Assembly: GCA_004194705.1 (NCBI GenBank)
Contig: SADC01000268.1
Span: 1-64,000, forward strand
Reading direction: 5' to 3'
Length of the DNA: 64,000 bases
Source: Ditylenchus dipsaci
Lineage: Eukaryota; Nematoda; Chromadorea; Rhabditida; Anguinidae
The notes beneath the pieces are model-generated. The model was not told the origin of the DNA, did no database searches, and worked only from the letters and a program-made list of their open reading frames with translations. Made by a program: the position numbers and the translations under genes. Shown here in pieces: positions 53,268 through 63,936 of this stretch. How positions within the stretch are numbered: the first letter of the stretch is position 1; each line of letters starts with the position of its first letter.

Positions 53268-53527
53268 CTAATTATGATGATGATTAGCTAATAAAGCAGC
53301 AACAAACAACAACCAAAAAACAGGAGAGTTGCAACAAGTAGCAAGACAAGGCACGCAAGTTGGGAAAACATCAGGTTTTTTAGTAAACATAGAAGTAGTT
53401 GTGGTCAGCTCAATTGGATCAGTTACTCGATGGCCACATCTTCTAGTGATGTATTCTCCAACTCTGTTTGCCACTATTGGAGTGTAACACCACTGTTTTT
53501 ACACACTCATAGAATTGATCAGTGTTA
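53268..53527 (-). pseudogene. Last exon of a small, possibly GPI-anchored protein, copy 1
   Basis: After a TTGTTTTAG acceptor it reads DQFYECV, then, past a frame change, ANRVGEYITRRCGHRVTDP, a Thr run, CVPCLATCC, and a hydrophobic tail FWLLFVAALLANHHHN before the stop. Clustered cysteines before a hydrophobic C-terminus suit a GPI-anchored small secreted protein. A Ly6-like fold is possible but unproven. Copy 2 is intact where this copy is shifted and shifted where this one is intact. Confidence 0.5.
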
Positions 53528-53689
53528 CTAAAACAAATAAAAATTGTTGATTAAAATAAGTGTTATCAATTATGTTCTTTTTCATGACATCAAAGTTAAA
53601 ATTCGAAATTTTCTGAATTTTACTGATGAAATAGTTCACAAAAAATATTTTTACGGCTTCAATCAAAGTTATCCACTAAATTAAAAAAT

Positions 53690-54236
53690 GGACGATAAGG
53701 AAAATGGCTGCGTTTGGGGAAAAAGTGCCCGCGTTTTTTCGTTCTAGTCAAAAAGGCGAAAAGTGCCCGCTTTTTGTGAAAATGTGCCCGCGCTCTGTGA
53801 AAATGCCCGTTTTTTCGAAAAAGTGCCCGCTTTTTTGAAAAAGTGCCACCTTTTTGTGAAAAAATCTCCGCTTTTTTGAAAAAAAATGCCCGCTTCTGGA
53901 TTACAGTCGAACCTGCGAGGTTTGACTGTAACCTGTTATCTTCATTATCTTTATATGAGCGTAATTCATAAAGCTGAAACTGCAGTATTTTTCAGTGAAT
54001 GAAGGTATAGCATACTGTTGCCAAAAATGCAGACTTAGTCCTTGTTATAGAGCGGTTTCACAAAAAAAAGGGCATATTTTCACAAAACGCAGGCACATTT
54101 TCACAAAAAGCGGGCACTTTTTCGCCTTTTTGACTAGAACGAAAAAACGCGGGCACTTTTTCACATAACGCAGGCACTTTTTCACATAACGCGGGCACTT
54201 TTTCCCAAACGCGGTCACTTTTCGTTTTGTCCTTAA
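53690..54236. mobile_element. AAAAAGTGCCCGC foldback, duplicated
   Basis: The left arm is tandem AAAAAGTGCCCGCTTTTT, the right arm the complement. GTTCTAGTCAAAAAGGCGAA is mirrored by TTCGCCTTTTTGACTAGAAC. The core lies at 53,890-54,050. The duplicate is at about 59,920-60,305 with fewer arm units. It resembles 19,794-20,222. Confidence 0.7.
53904..53928. mobile_element. 25-bp insertion made only of two terminal repeats
   Basis: CAGTCGAACCTG and its near complement GAGGTTTGACTG abut with one base between, flanked by TA on both sides. Copy 2 reads CTGGATTAACCTG here with a single TA. The ends match the pogo-like MITEs (CAGTCGAACCTCG). See findings. Confidence 0.9.
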
Positions 54237-54283
54237 AAATTCATCCAGCTTTACAAAACATTCACTCTGAGCTGAGATATACC

Positions 54284-54414
54284 GTATTTTTTAATAGGCG
54301 CCCCGGGGCGCTTATTTTTTAAACCTCTGAAAATTTTAAAATTGTCAATCAAAAATGGTCTTAACTCTGAAATCTTGGTCAAAATTAAGGGGGGGGCTTT
54401 ATTAGAGGTGGTGA
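54284..54414. mobile_element. CCGTATTT-family MITE, about 130 bp, duplicated
   Basis: CCGTATTTTTTAATAGGCGC after TA mirrors CTTTATTAGAGGTGGTGATACAG. The duplicate is at about 60,359-60,487. Confidence 0.5.
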
Positions 54415-54842
54415 TACAGAAGGTCCTAAAAATAGGAAGTGTCGAGCTATCAAGGATTGTGGGCTTATTAACCTATTTTTAGACGAATTTGACAGAAATC
54501 TCTGGTGTTTTACTGGTTTGAGCCCTTACTTTACATCAGTTGCTGGTACGCAGTTTACGTCACACTATTGTGTAGCTAAACTTATGTTTCACAAAATATT
54601 GGGCTGGTCTGTAAGTTCGGGTGGTTATAAACAGCTCGCAAGGTTTCTGCACGGGTTTAATAAGTTTCGATTGATACAATACACTAAAAATAACAGATGA
54701 AATCAAAATTTGATTTGTAAAAATTTCGAGCTTCTGAGGTGATTTTAGGTTGATATAGGGTTTTTGGGACATTTTAAAAAAAGTTGATTTGGGGGGGGGG
54801 TATAGGCAAGTAACGCCAAAATTTGTTATTTCATATAAAATG

Positions 54843-54913
54843 TGTACACCATTGTGGCACTAAACCCGGCCACGTTCGGACTACGTCAGCACTCTACCAC
54901 TGAGCTACCCTTG
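54843..54913 (-). tRNA. tRNA-like sequence, duplicate of 46,310-46,382
   Basis: Same D arm (TAGCTCAGTGGTAGAG on the minus strand) and decayed B box. Confidence 0.4.
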
Positions 54914-57050
54914 TGTTTTGCATTACTTTTTAATAAAATACTAATAAAATATACCCCACCCAAAAAAGCTACTGTAACATCCTCCCAATAATTTGGAGGG
55001 TACCTGAAACTACCATTTTTGAAGGAAAAAATTGTGCAAAAGCCCTTGTTAGTAATGACCAGGCTCTGAGCCTAACCCGAAGCCTACGGCTAAGCCTAAG
55101 ACTGAATATTGGGTGGAGTATATTCCAGTAGCGTTTTTTTGGGTGGTGTATATTCCAGTGGCAACCACAAAAAAAATTGCATTTAAAAATAATTCTCGTT
55201 AAAATACCGGTATCCGCATTTTGCGAATTAGAATTTGCCCATGTGACCCGCTGGTATGCCTCTTTAGCTCCACATGTTCTAACCGATTCACTTATTATAT
55301 TTGAAAAATAGAAAGCCTGGGCCTTCTAATAGAGAATGTACAGTGTATTTTCTGGTGCAAATCGGATCTTTTCAATGCAATTTTTTTAAATTAAAAAAAA
55401 TCAGATTTGCACCAAAAAATCCATATCTTATTAAAAAGGTGAAAAAGTGATCCCCAAGTAAGCCACAAGTTTGATTTTGCTAAATTTATAGAACATACAA
55501 ATTGAATTCGAAAAACATCACTGACCATGTGTAACGTGATGTGGAAGTACCGATTACAGTGAATGAATGAGGAGACTCGCCAAATTCTCCTTTCCAAATG
55601 CTAGGGTTATATGGAATGTCGCTTTCATCTAGGTATCATAAAAAATATGACGCTGCTATGATATACCCACCCCCCCCCATAAAAAGCTACTTTGATATAC
55701 CACCTCCTTCAAAACTCGGACCTGATTTCACATGAGGCCGACGTCGAAAAATCGGCGCCGCCGCTGTCACCTTGTTGTGAATAATTGGTGACGGCGCCAT
55801 GACGAAAAGTGGGCGCCGTGGCGAAAAATGCGGAAAGATTGGCGCCGGGCGCCGAGTGACTCACAAAGAGGAAGTAGCTACGCAAATTTTTTTATTTATA
55901 TTACAATTCAATTCTTTTTCATATTAAAATATAGAATTTAAAATAAAATGGAGCTGTCTGAGTCCCAAAGACTAAAAAAGCTGAAAAAATCAGTACAAAA
56001 CACGGTTTAGAAACAACTAAAAAGGCTTTTTTCTAATATAAAAAAAGATATAAAAGGCACTGAAAAAGAGCTGATAAGCGCCGGTGCCTAATTTTTAAAA
56101 AATAGTTCGGCGAACCTCGGCGCTGGCGCCCGTCAAGAATAGGTATATCAAAAAAGGTCCGAGGATTGGGGATGGGCGGGGGATTGTGGAACATAAACTT
56201 CAGTATATAAAATAAGTTATTTGGTTGATTGGGGGTGGGGGGAGTGGAATGGTTGGGGTTGGGGCCGGTGCTATTAATACCAAAGTAGCGCCAAAATAAT
56301 TTTCTCAAAAACACTTTCGCTCACCAAATTTGATCTCAAATGGTTCTTCGGCGTCAATATAATAGTCTTTGTAGCAGAAAGTTCCATATTGCTATTATTA
56401 TTAAGGTGATAGAGACCGACAAAAACTTTTTCACCAAACAAATAACCAAAGCTTATCAAAAAAATTTTTAATAAAATGCCAGAAACTAGATAAGATATCA
56501 TTTAAACATGATAAATAAATTTCTTTTTCACCTTTAGGCTGGAACATACCGTATTTCTTCTAATAGCAGCCCATGGGCTACTATTTTTCAACCCCCTCCT
56601 AGGTGGGGGGGGAGGTAGCTACTGTTAGAGGGTGCAAAATCAGCCTAAGTAGGCAGATTTTCAGGGGTTTTTTCAACCCTCCTCGTAGGCGAGTGGCCTA
56701 TTTAGAGGAAAAACAGTACTTGCTTAATTATGTGGCACGAAGAATTTAAGTAAGTTTCAAAGTAAAAAGCTTCCATCTTTTTGTCCATCATTTTATGGCT
56801 TTTGCAAAACTATTTCTAAATAAAATAATGAATTTGACAAACTTCAAGTTTTTCAAACTGAGTAGCCAACTTTAGATGACTATAATTCAGTGACCTAATC
56901 ACCAGAATTTCCGCTTAATTTATCATTATATTTTTCCATAAAAATTAAAACATAATAAGGTTTTAAGTCATAAAAAAATCCGCGTCCCGACAGACGAAAA
57001 AACGCTTTAGTGAATATAGAAAAAAAATTCACTTAATCATATATATCTAC

Positions 57051-57985
57051 TAGAGCTGACGATTTGGCTTGTTGCGATATATTTTTGCGATATTTTTGTT
57101 CACGATTCAAATGCGATATGCGATATATCCGAAATGATGATGCGATATATCGCTGCGATATGCAATATTTTTCCACAGAGGTGAGCAAAGCCTTAAAAAA
57201 ATTCTGCGGCGGCCAAGCCGCCGCAGAATTACTATTTATTTGTGACTAATCAAGCAGACTAACTCCAATGAACAATTTTATTTAACATTATTTTTTACAT
57301 TTCCACTTTCATCCATCATCATCCTCAAAATAACATCACCTAATACTTAAAATTCAATTCTTTCAGATTCTTCTTCAAAAAGAGCAACATCTCCGCATTC
57401 TGCGGATCCAAACACGAGCGCCTGTAGTCATAGATATCCGAGCAAGCGAAAAGAGTTGCTCACTTGGCTGACTTGTCGCAGGAGCTGAGAGGAACGACGG
57501 GCCACCGCGGATAAGATTGGATAACTTTTTGCATTCTTCTAAAAGAACAAAAATAGAAATGATGTTAAAGCAAATTGATTCATTCCAAATATACCTTCCA
57601 CCAGTTCAGTGGATCCTCCTCCGTATTAATTCACTTCTGCCGCCCATATGCCTTCAGTTCGAATATCACATCCGCTGAGTCTTCTTCTTCGGCTCTTTCG
57701 ACAATAGAAATAACAATGCGGCGACACTAGGCGAATATTTCGCCGAAATTCGCTCAAAAACAAAAAACTTCGGGAAAAAAATCGGGCGAAAATCTAAAAT
57801 TTCACAAAAAATCGTGTCAAATTTTAGGCGAAAAATGTCAAAATCGGCTTGCGATATATCTCACCCGATGCGATATGCGATATTTTCAAAATGGCCGTGC
57901 GATATTTGCGATCGATATTTTTGGCTAAAATTTGGTGCGATCGATCGATATTTGCGATGCGATATATCGATCGTCGTCAGCTCTA
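57051..57985. mobile_element. hAT element, copy 2, intact 8-bp target duplication
   Basis: TAGAGCTGACGA to TCGTCAGCTCTA, with ATATCTAC immediately outside both ends (57,043-57,050; 57,986-57,993). It contains the same transposase 3' exons (about 57,345-57,735, minus) with single-base deletions (ATATCCGAGC for ATATCCCGAGC; GAGGAACG for GAGGAAACG) that shift the frame, so here it is a pseudogene. Confidence 0.9.
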
Positions 57986-59485
57986 ATATCTACTACTATT
58001 AGTCACTATATTTCTCACGTTGTGTTACGCTGCGCATAAACCTTAATTCTTAGAAATGTAAAACAATTACTTATTGCTTTCACAAATTGGCCGAAGATCA
58101 ATTGGCCGAGGATTAATCTGCGAGGATCAATCGGTCATGGATCAATTGTCCTGACTCCGAGAATTTCGACTCAATTTAACTGAGAGAGCCGCCGGCAATT
58201 CTTAAGTTCCCCCCATACTCCGATTTTTTTGAAAAAAAAGTGACACGAAATCACTCTCCAAACTCATTCTTTCTGCACAGCAAGGTACTAAAAGAATTTC
58301 TGCACACTTTCTGAATAAAAAAGAAATTTATCAAAAAAATTGTAACCCCCCCCCCCCTTTGGGATAGATGGTCTTTTTAGGGTACTTTTGACCAAATTTG
58401 AACCCTTTTAAGCAAAATCCAGGTGAAAGTGCTAGACTTTGAACAGGTTTTTACTTACGCCCCCGAAGGGTGCGTAGGGGATTTGTTAGTTAGAGATGCG
58501 CGCACTCACTTACCTTAGACATAATTCCGAGCAAGACTCTTGATAAAAAATGCATTCAGAGAGTCTTTTTGCGCAGGTCCAGCAAGAAAAATGTGATAAA
58601 TCACCGAAAATGACCCTGAAATTCCCGAAAAAGACCATCTACCCGTACAAGGCGTGGGTGGCAATTTTTTTGATAAAATTTACTTTTTTTAATGCAGAAA
58701 GTGTTTAGAAATGCTTCTCGTACCTTTTGTGCAAGAAAAATGAGTTTAGGGGGTGTTTTTGGGTTACTTATTAAAAAAAACACGAGTTTGGGGTGGAACT
58801 AAAGAAGTACGAGCCGCTTTAAATAATAAATTTACTCAGAAAATCAGTATTTTAACGAGTAATTTTTCTTATGAATTTTTAGAGTTTGAAAAGTACGAAG
58901 AAGTAGCTGTGCTTGGAGACTTCATATGGAAAAAAAATTAGGAGTAGGAGTGGGTGAACTTCAAATTGTCGACTAAAACAAGTTAGTTTCAACTAACATA
59001 TCTTCTTCTAGGGTGTCTATTTTATCCAGTGCTTATTGCTTAAAAAATTAGACTTCGACGAGAAATCTATAAAGGTTAGCAAACTTAAAAGATTTTTCTT
59101 ATGACGCCCACGATCTAATGATTTGTAAAGACTTTGACTTGACGACTAATCGTAAGCATAAAAAATAAAATTACCGTATCCCCTCTGATTATAGACTCCC
59201 CCTCCTGTTTAAAATCGTGTTCTTGGCATTGTGTTTTTGACTCGATTTTAGAAATTTTTCTTATGCAAGTTACCGTCTATTTTGAAGCTAGGGAGATAAG
59301 CAACAAAATGGATGGTAATTGCTGGGGAGAAGTTTTCAAAAAGAGGGTCAAAAACACAATGGCTTAAACACGATTTTTGAATTTAGCGGTGTCTATAATT
59401 AGAGGGATGACAGTAGCTATTTGTTTTGATTTCAAAATAATTATACTTCGTCAAACTTCATCAAAACATTTATAATTTAATATCA

Positions 59486-59751
59486 TTGCACCATTTTTAT
59501 GATGATCAGCATAAAAAAGCAATAACTAACAGCAACAAAAAGCAGGAGAGTTGCAACAAGCAGCAAGACAAGGCACGCAAGTTGGAAAATATCAGGTTTT
59601 TTAGTAAACATAGAAGTAGTTGTGGTCAGCTCAATTGGATCAGTTACTCGATGGCCACATCTTCTAGTGATGTATTCTCCAACTCTGTTTGCCACTATTG
59701 GAGTGTAACCACCGCTGTTTTTAACACACTCATGAGAATTGATCAGTGTTA
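59486..59751 (-). pseudogene. Small, possibly GPI-anchored protein exon, copy 2
   Basis: In this copy CVKNSGGYTPIVANRVGEY is open and continues through RRCGHRVTDP and the Thr run. One base is then missing (TTGGAAAA for TTGGGAAAA in copy 1, forward strand), shifting the cysteine-rich C-terminus out of frame. A stop near the start of the exon (CAATTCTCATGA) reflects another one-base change. Confidence 0.45.
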
Positions 59752-60986
59752 CTAAAACAAATTAAAATTTGTTGATTAAAATAAGTGTTATCAATTATGT
59801 TATTTTTCATGACATCAAGTTAAAATTCGAAATTTCTGAATTTTACTGATGAATATAGTTCACAAAAAATATTTTTACGGCTTCAATCAAAGTTATCCAC
59901 TAAATTAAAAAATGGACGATAAGGAAAAATGGCCGCGTTTGGGGAAAAAGTGCCGCCTTTTTTCGTTCTACTCAAAAAGGCGAAAAAGTGCCATCTTTTG
60001 TGAAAAAGTCTCCGCTTTTTGGAAAAATGCCCGCTTCTGGATTAACCTGTTATATTCATTATGCTTTATATGAGCGTAATTCATAAAGCTAAAACTGCAG
60101 TATTTTGCAGTAAATGAATGGTATAGCATACGGTTGCCAAAAATGCAGACTTAGTCCTTGTTATAGAGCGGTTTCACAAAAAAGCGGGCATATTTTCACA
60201 AAAAGCGGGCACTTTTTCGCCTTCTTAACTAGGACGAAAAACGCGGGCACTTTTTCACATAACGCGGGCACTTTTCCCCCAAACGCGGGCACTTTTTCCG
60301 TTTTGTCCTTAAAAAATTCATCCAGCTTTACAAAACATTTACTCTGAGCTGAGATATACCGTATTTTTTTTAATAGGCGCCCCGAGGCACCTCTTGAAAA
60401 TTTTGAAATTGTCAATCAAAAATAGTCTTAACTCTGGAATCTTAGTCAAAATTAAGGGGGGGGCCTTTATTAGAGGTGGTGATACAGAAGGTCCTAAAAA
60501 AGGAAGTGTCGAGCTATCAAAGATTGTGGGCTTATTAACCTATTTTTAGACGAATTTAACAGAAATCTCTGGTGTTTACTGGTTTGAGCCCTTACTTTAT
60601 ATCAGTTGCTGGGACGCAGTTTACGTCACACATTTTGTGTACCTAAACCTACGTTTCACAAAATATTGGGTTGGTCCGTAAGTTCGCGGGTGGTTATAAA
60701 CAACTCGCAAGGTTTCTGCATGGGTTTAATAAATTTTGATTAATTCAATACATTTGAAAATTAACAGATGGGTTCCGCAATCAAAATTTGATTTGTAAAA
60801 ACAGAACAATATTTTTTGATGGTTTCAAAATTAAAATTTCGTGTTTTGAATTTCAATTTTCAAACTCATCAATTTTTTTTCTGCTTTTAATAATTAAATT
60901 TTGAGTGTGGAACTCATCTGCTAATTTTTAATGAATTGAATCAGTAAAAACTTTTTAAACCACGCGGGAACCTTGCTAGTTGTATA

Positions 60987-62188
60987 CAGTCGACTCTCTA
61001 CATGACGTCTTTCAAGGGACCGGCCAAAACGGGACGTTATGAGAGAGGACGTTGTATAGAGAGTCGTTATGTAGAGAGCACTCGCCCATATACCGTATTT
61101 CCTCTAATAAGCGCCCCGGGCGCTTATTTTTCAAACCCCCTAAAGTCGGAAATTTGGAATTCGATTTCGAGATTTTTGGGTGCTCAACCAAAATCTTAAG
61201 AGGTGAAACGGTAGAGCTCGTGGGAGTTAAGAAAACGTATCAAACAGCTTTGCAAAATATTGCTTCTACACTGAGATCCAGACCCTCAAAGTCGAGGGGG
61301 GGGACTTATTAGAGCGGGGCGCTTATTAGAGGAATACGGTATCACTCACCAGACGTTTGTAGAGAGTTTTTCAAAAAAAAACTGTTGATTTCAACAATAA
61401 ATAGCACCCAAACATACAATCATGGGATGGGCATGAAATAAGTTGAAATACTATTCTGCTTCAGTTTCTTTATGCGTTCTTTGGCAAGCACATCATCCAC
61501 TTTATCGCACAGAAGCTGAACTGCAACAATGGCATTTTCGTCGGCGTATCGCTAGAGAATTTTCAAAGCTTCAATTGCTTCTAGTGTATTGACTGGCGGC
61601 GGATTTCGACCCTGCCTCTGAGAATGGTTTTGACCGTGGTCGCCGGCAGATCAAATCGCTTGCTGATTTCTTTCGGTTTCTTGCTTGCCGAAGCTTCGAT
61701 GATCTTTTTCTTTCATCCAAAGAAATCACGCGTCACTTTCTGTTTGGAGTTGCCATCTAAAAAAAAAACAGCTTGAAACTGGCAGAATAATTTCTTAAAC
61801 AGCAAATTTTGAAAGCTGCCCAGAACTGAACATATTAGAAGCGAAAAATGAGTTATTTTCTTGTTGAGACGCTTTCAATTTTAATTTTTTTTCGAAAAGA
61901 CGTTATATGGAGAGCGTCTTGAAGCAGTGTCCAGCCAAATTGGGACGTTATGTAGAGAGGGACGTTATATAGAGAGTCGCTATATAGAGAGGCAGTTGTT
62001 CGAGCACTTAGTTTAGACCAACCAAACGAGTTTTACTGGACGTATGTAGAGAGGGACGTTATGTAGAGAGTCGCTATATAGAGAGGCAGTTGTTCGAGCA
62101 TTTAGTTTAGACCAACCAAACGAGTTTCACTGGGACGTTATGAGGAGAGGGACGTTATATAGAGAGTCGTTATGTAGAGAGTCGACTG
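60987..62188. mobile_element. Pogo-type element, copy B
   Basis: CAGTCGACTCTCTACATGAC to TATGTAGAGAGTCGACTG, with TA outside both ends. It contains the remnant of the DNA-binding gene seen in copy A (minus, 61,620-61,757) with a stop at codon 8 (TGA for CGA), and a nested MITE at 61,093. The right end holds about three repeat units of 96-100 bp. Confidence 0.8.
61093..61339. mobile_element. CCGTATTT-family MITE, 247 bp, inserted at TA
   Basis: CCGTATTTCCTCTAATAAGC and GCTTATTAGAGGAATACGG are perfect complements over 19 bases. TA lies on both sides (61,091-61,092; 61,340-61,341). Copy A of the host element has TCTATATATCACTCACC at this site without it, so this is a proven insertion. Confidence 0.9.
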
Positions 62189-62790
62189 TATAACCACCCG
62201 CGAGCTTATGGACCAATACTATATTGCTTAATAAAAATTTACATACTTTTTACTATTTTTCAGAAAAATGAAAAAGTTTCCACAAAATCAGAAAGTTTTT
62301 TGGTACCCAAAAAATTACTCATTTTTCGAATTTTTGTGAAATCAAAATTCAATTTTCAAATATGTCTCTTCAACTAACGGTACCTTATTTTGCGGCTTTG
62401 TTTTGCAGCTATAGAAAAAATCTTCTAAATATGTTTAGTCAATAATTGTGACCTAAACTGCCTTTTCACCCAACAAATGATTTCAAAAATACAACGTTTT
62501 TTTTGAAACTCAAAGTAGCATATCTTAAATTTCAATTTACAACTGATTCAGCATCTTTTATGGATTTCCAGTGAATTTAATAAACTTGAAATAATATAAA
62601 AAAATTTAGCAGAAAAAGTTTGTTTCAGCTCCGAAAATTGCAATTTTCAACTTGACGTGTCCTTGTTACCTCTGTAATTTTTAGTCACAAATTTATTTAT
62701 ATTTATTATGCATTTTTTTTAGATCAATCAAGCAATTTGGTCTCAGTTTGTAGCTAGACATTGAATGTGATCACCAAACATTTTAAAAAA
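62189..62790. other. No gene recognised
   Basis: AT-rich flank of pogo copy B. Its first 60 bases recur at 63,937-64,000 after copy C, consistent with a tandem duplication of 61,661-62,790. Confidence 0.5.
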
Positions 62791-63936
62791 TGCTGATTTC
62801 TTTCGGTTTCTTGCTTGCCGAAGCTTCGATGATATTTTCTTTTTCATCAAAGAATCACGCGTCACTTTCTGTTTGAAGTTGCCATCTAAAACAAAAAACA
62901 GCTTGAAACTGGCAGAATAATTTCTTAAACAGCAAATTTTGAAAGCTGACCAAACTGAACATATAAAACGCAAAAAATGAGTTATTTTCTTGTTGAGACG
63001 CTTCAATTTTTATTTTTTTTTTCGATAAAGCGTTGTATGGAGAGGCGTCTTTGAAGCAGTGTCCAGCCAAATTGGGACGTTATGTAGAGAGGGACGTTAT
63101 ATAGAGAGTCGCTATATAGAGAGGTCAGTTGTGAGCACTTAGTTAGACCAACCAAACGAGTTTTACTGGACGTTATGAGGAGAGGGACGTTATTAGAGAG
63201 TCGCTATATAGAGAAGCGAGTTGTCGAGCACTTAGTTAGACAACCAAACGAGTTTTACTGGACGTTATGAGGAAGAGGGACGTTATATAGAGAGTCGCTA
63301 TATAGAGAAGCAGTTGTTCGAGCACTTAGTTTAGACCAACCAAACGAGTTTTACTGGGACGTTATGTAGGAGAGGGACGTTATGTAGAGAGTCGCTATAT
63401 AGAGAAGCAGTTTTCGAGCACTTAGTTTAGACCAACCAAACGAGTTTTACTGGGACGTTATGTAGAGAGGGACGTTATGTAGAGAGTCGCTATATAGAGA
63501 AGCAGTTGTTCGAGCACTTAGTTTAGACCAACCAAACGAGTTTTACTGGACGTTATAGAGAAGGGACGTTACAAACGAGTTTTTACTGGGACGTTATGTA
63601 GAGAGGGACGTTATGTAGAGAGTCGCTATATAGAGAAGCAGTTGTTCGAGCACTTAGTTTAGACCAACCAAACGAGTTTTACTGGGACGTTATGTAGAGA
63701 GGGACGTTATGTAGAGAGTCGCTATATAGAGAAGCAGTTGTTCGAGCACTTAGTTTAGACCAAACCAAACGAGTTTTACTGGGACGTTATGTAGAGAGGG
63801 ACGTTATGTAGAGAGTCGCTATATAGAGAAGCAGTTGTTCGAGCACTTAGTTTAGACCAACCAAACGAGTTTTACTGGGACGTTATGAGGAGAGGACGTT
63901 ATATATGAGAGTCGTTATGTAGAGAGTCGACTGTAT
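62791..63936. mobile_element. Pogo-type element, partial copy C
   Basis: It starts abruptly at TGCTGATTTCTTTCGGTTTC, which matches 61,661 in copy B, and runs to the same right end (TAGAGAGTCGACTG) and the same outer flank (TAACCACCCGCGAGC). It shares the codon-8 stop with copy B. The left half of the element is absent. Confidence 0.75.
63060..63930. repeat. 96-bp tandem array, about nine units
   Basis: Each unit contains GGGACGTTATGTAGAGAG twice, then TCGCTATATAGAGAAGCAG, GTTCGAGCACTTAG, GACCAACCAAACGAG and TTTTACTGGGACG. Three consecutive units (around 63,620-63,812) are spaced exactly 96 bp. The GACGTTATGTAGAGAG part is the terminal repeat motif of the element. Copy A has about one and a half units, copy B about three. 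Confidence 0.85.

Larger units (their letters stand above)
46188..54727. repeat. Tandem segmental duplication, copy 1 (8.5 kb)
   Basis: Sequence from TTTCGAGCTTCTGAGGTG (46,188) to AATTTGATTTGTAAAAA (54,727) is followed directly by a second copy starting with the same TTTCGAGCTTCTGAGGTG. The order of elements and genes is the same in both. Copy 1 has extra blocks at 46,693-47,042, 48,866-49,107, 49,208-49,439, about 50,850-50,940, 51,498-52,836 and 53,904-53,928. Confidence 0.9.
54728..60798. repeat. Tandem segmental duplication, copy 2 (6.1 kb)
   Basis: It follows copy 1 element by element. Landmarks: tRNA-like 54,843; C-tract element 55,655; CCGTATTT MITE 56,549; hAT 57,051; foldback 58,340; small exon 59,486; GTGCCCGC foldback 59,920. 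It ends AATTTGATTTGTAAAAAC and then passes into new sequence, whereas copy 1 passes into copy 2. Single-base insertions and deletions between the copies are frequent. Confidence 0.9.
60580..62330. mobile_element. Foldback whose right arm is split by pogo copy B
   Basis: CAAAATATTGGGTTGGTCCG, GGGTGGTTATAAACAACTCG and AATTAACAGATGGGTTCCGC on the left mirror GGAACTCATCTGCTAATTTT and CTTGCTAGTTG at 60,910-60,984. They then continue past the insertion with TAACCACCCGCGAGC and GGACCAATACTATATTG at 62,189. The centre lies near 60,830. Confidence 0.55.
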
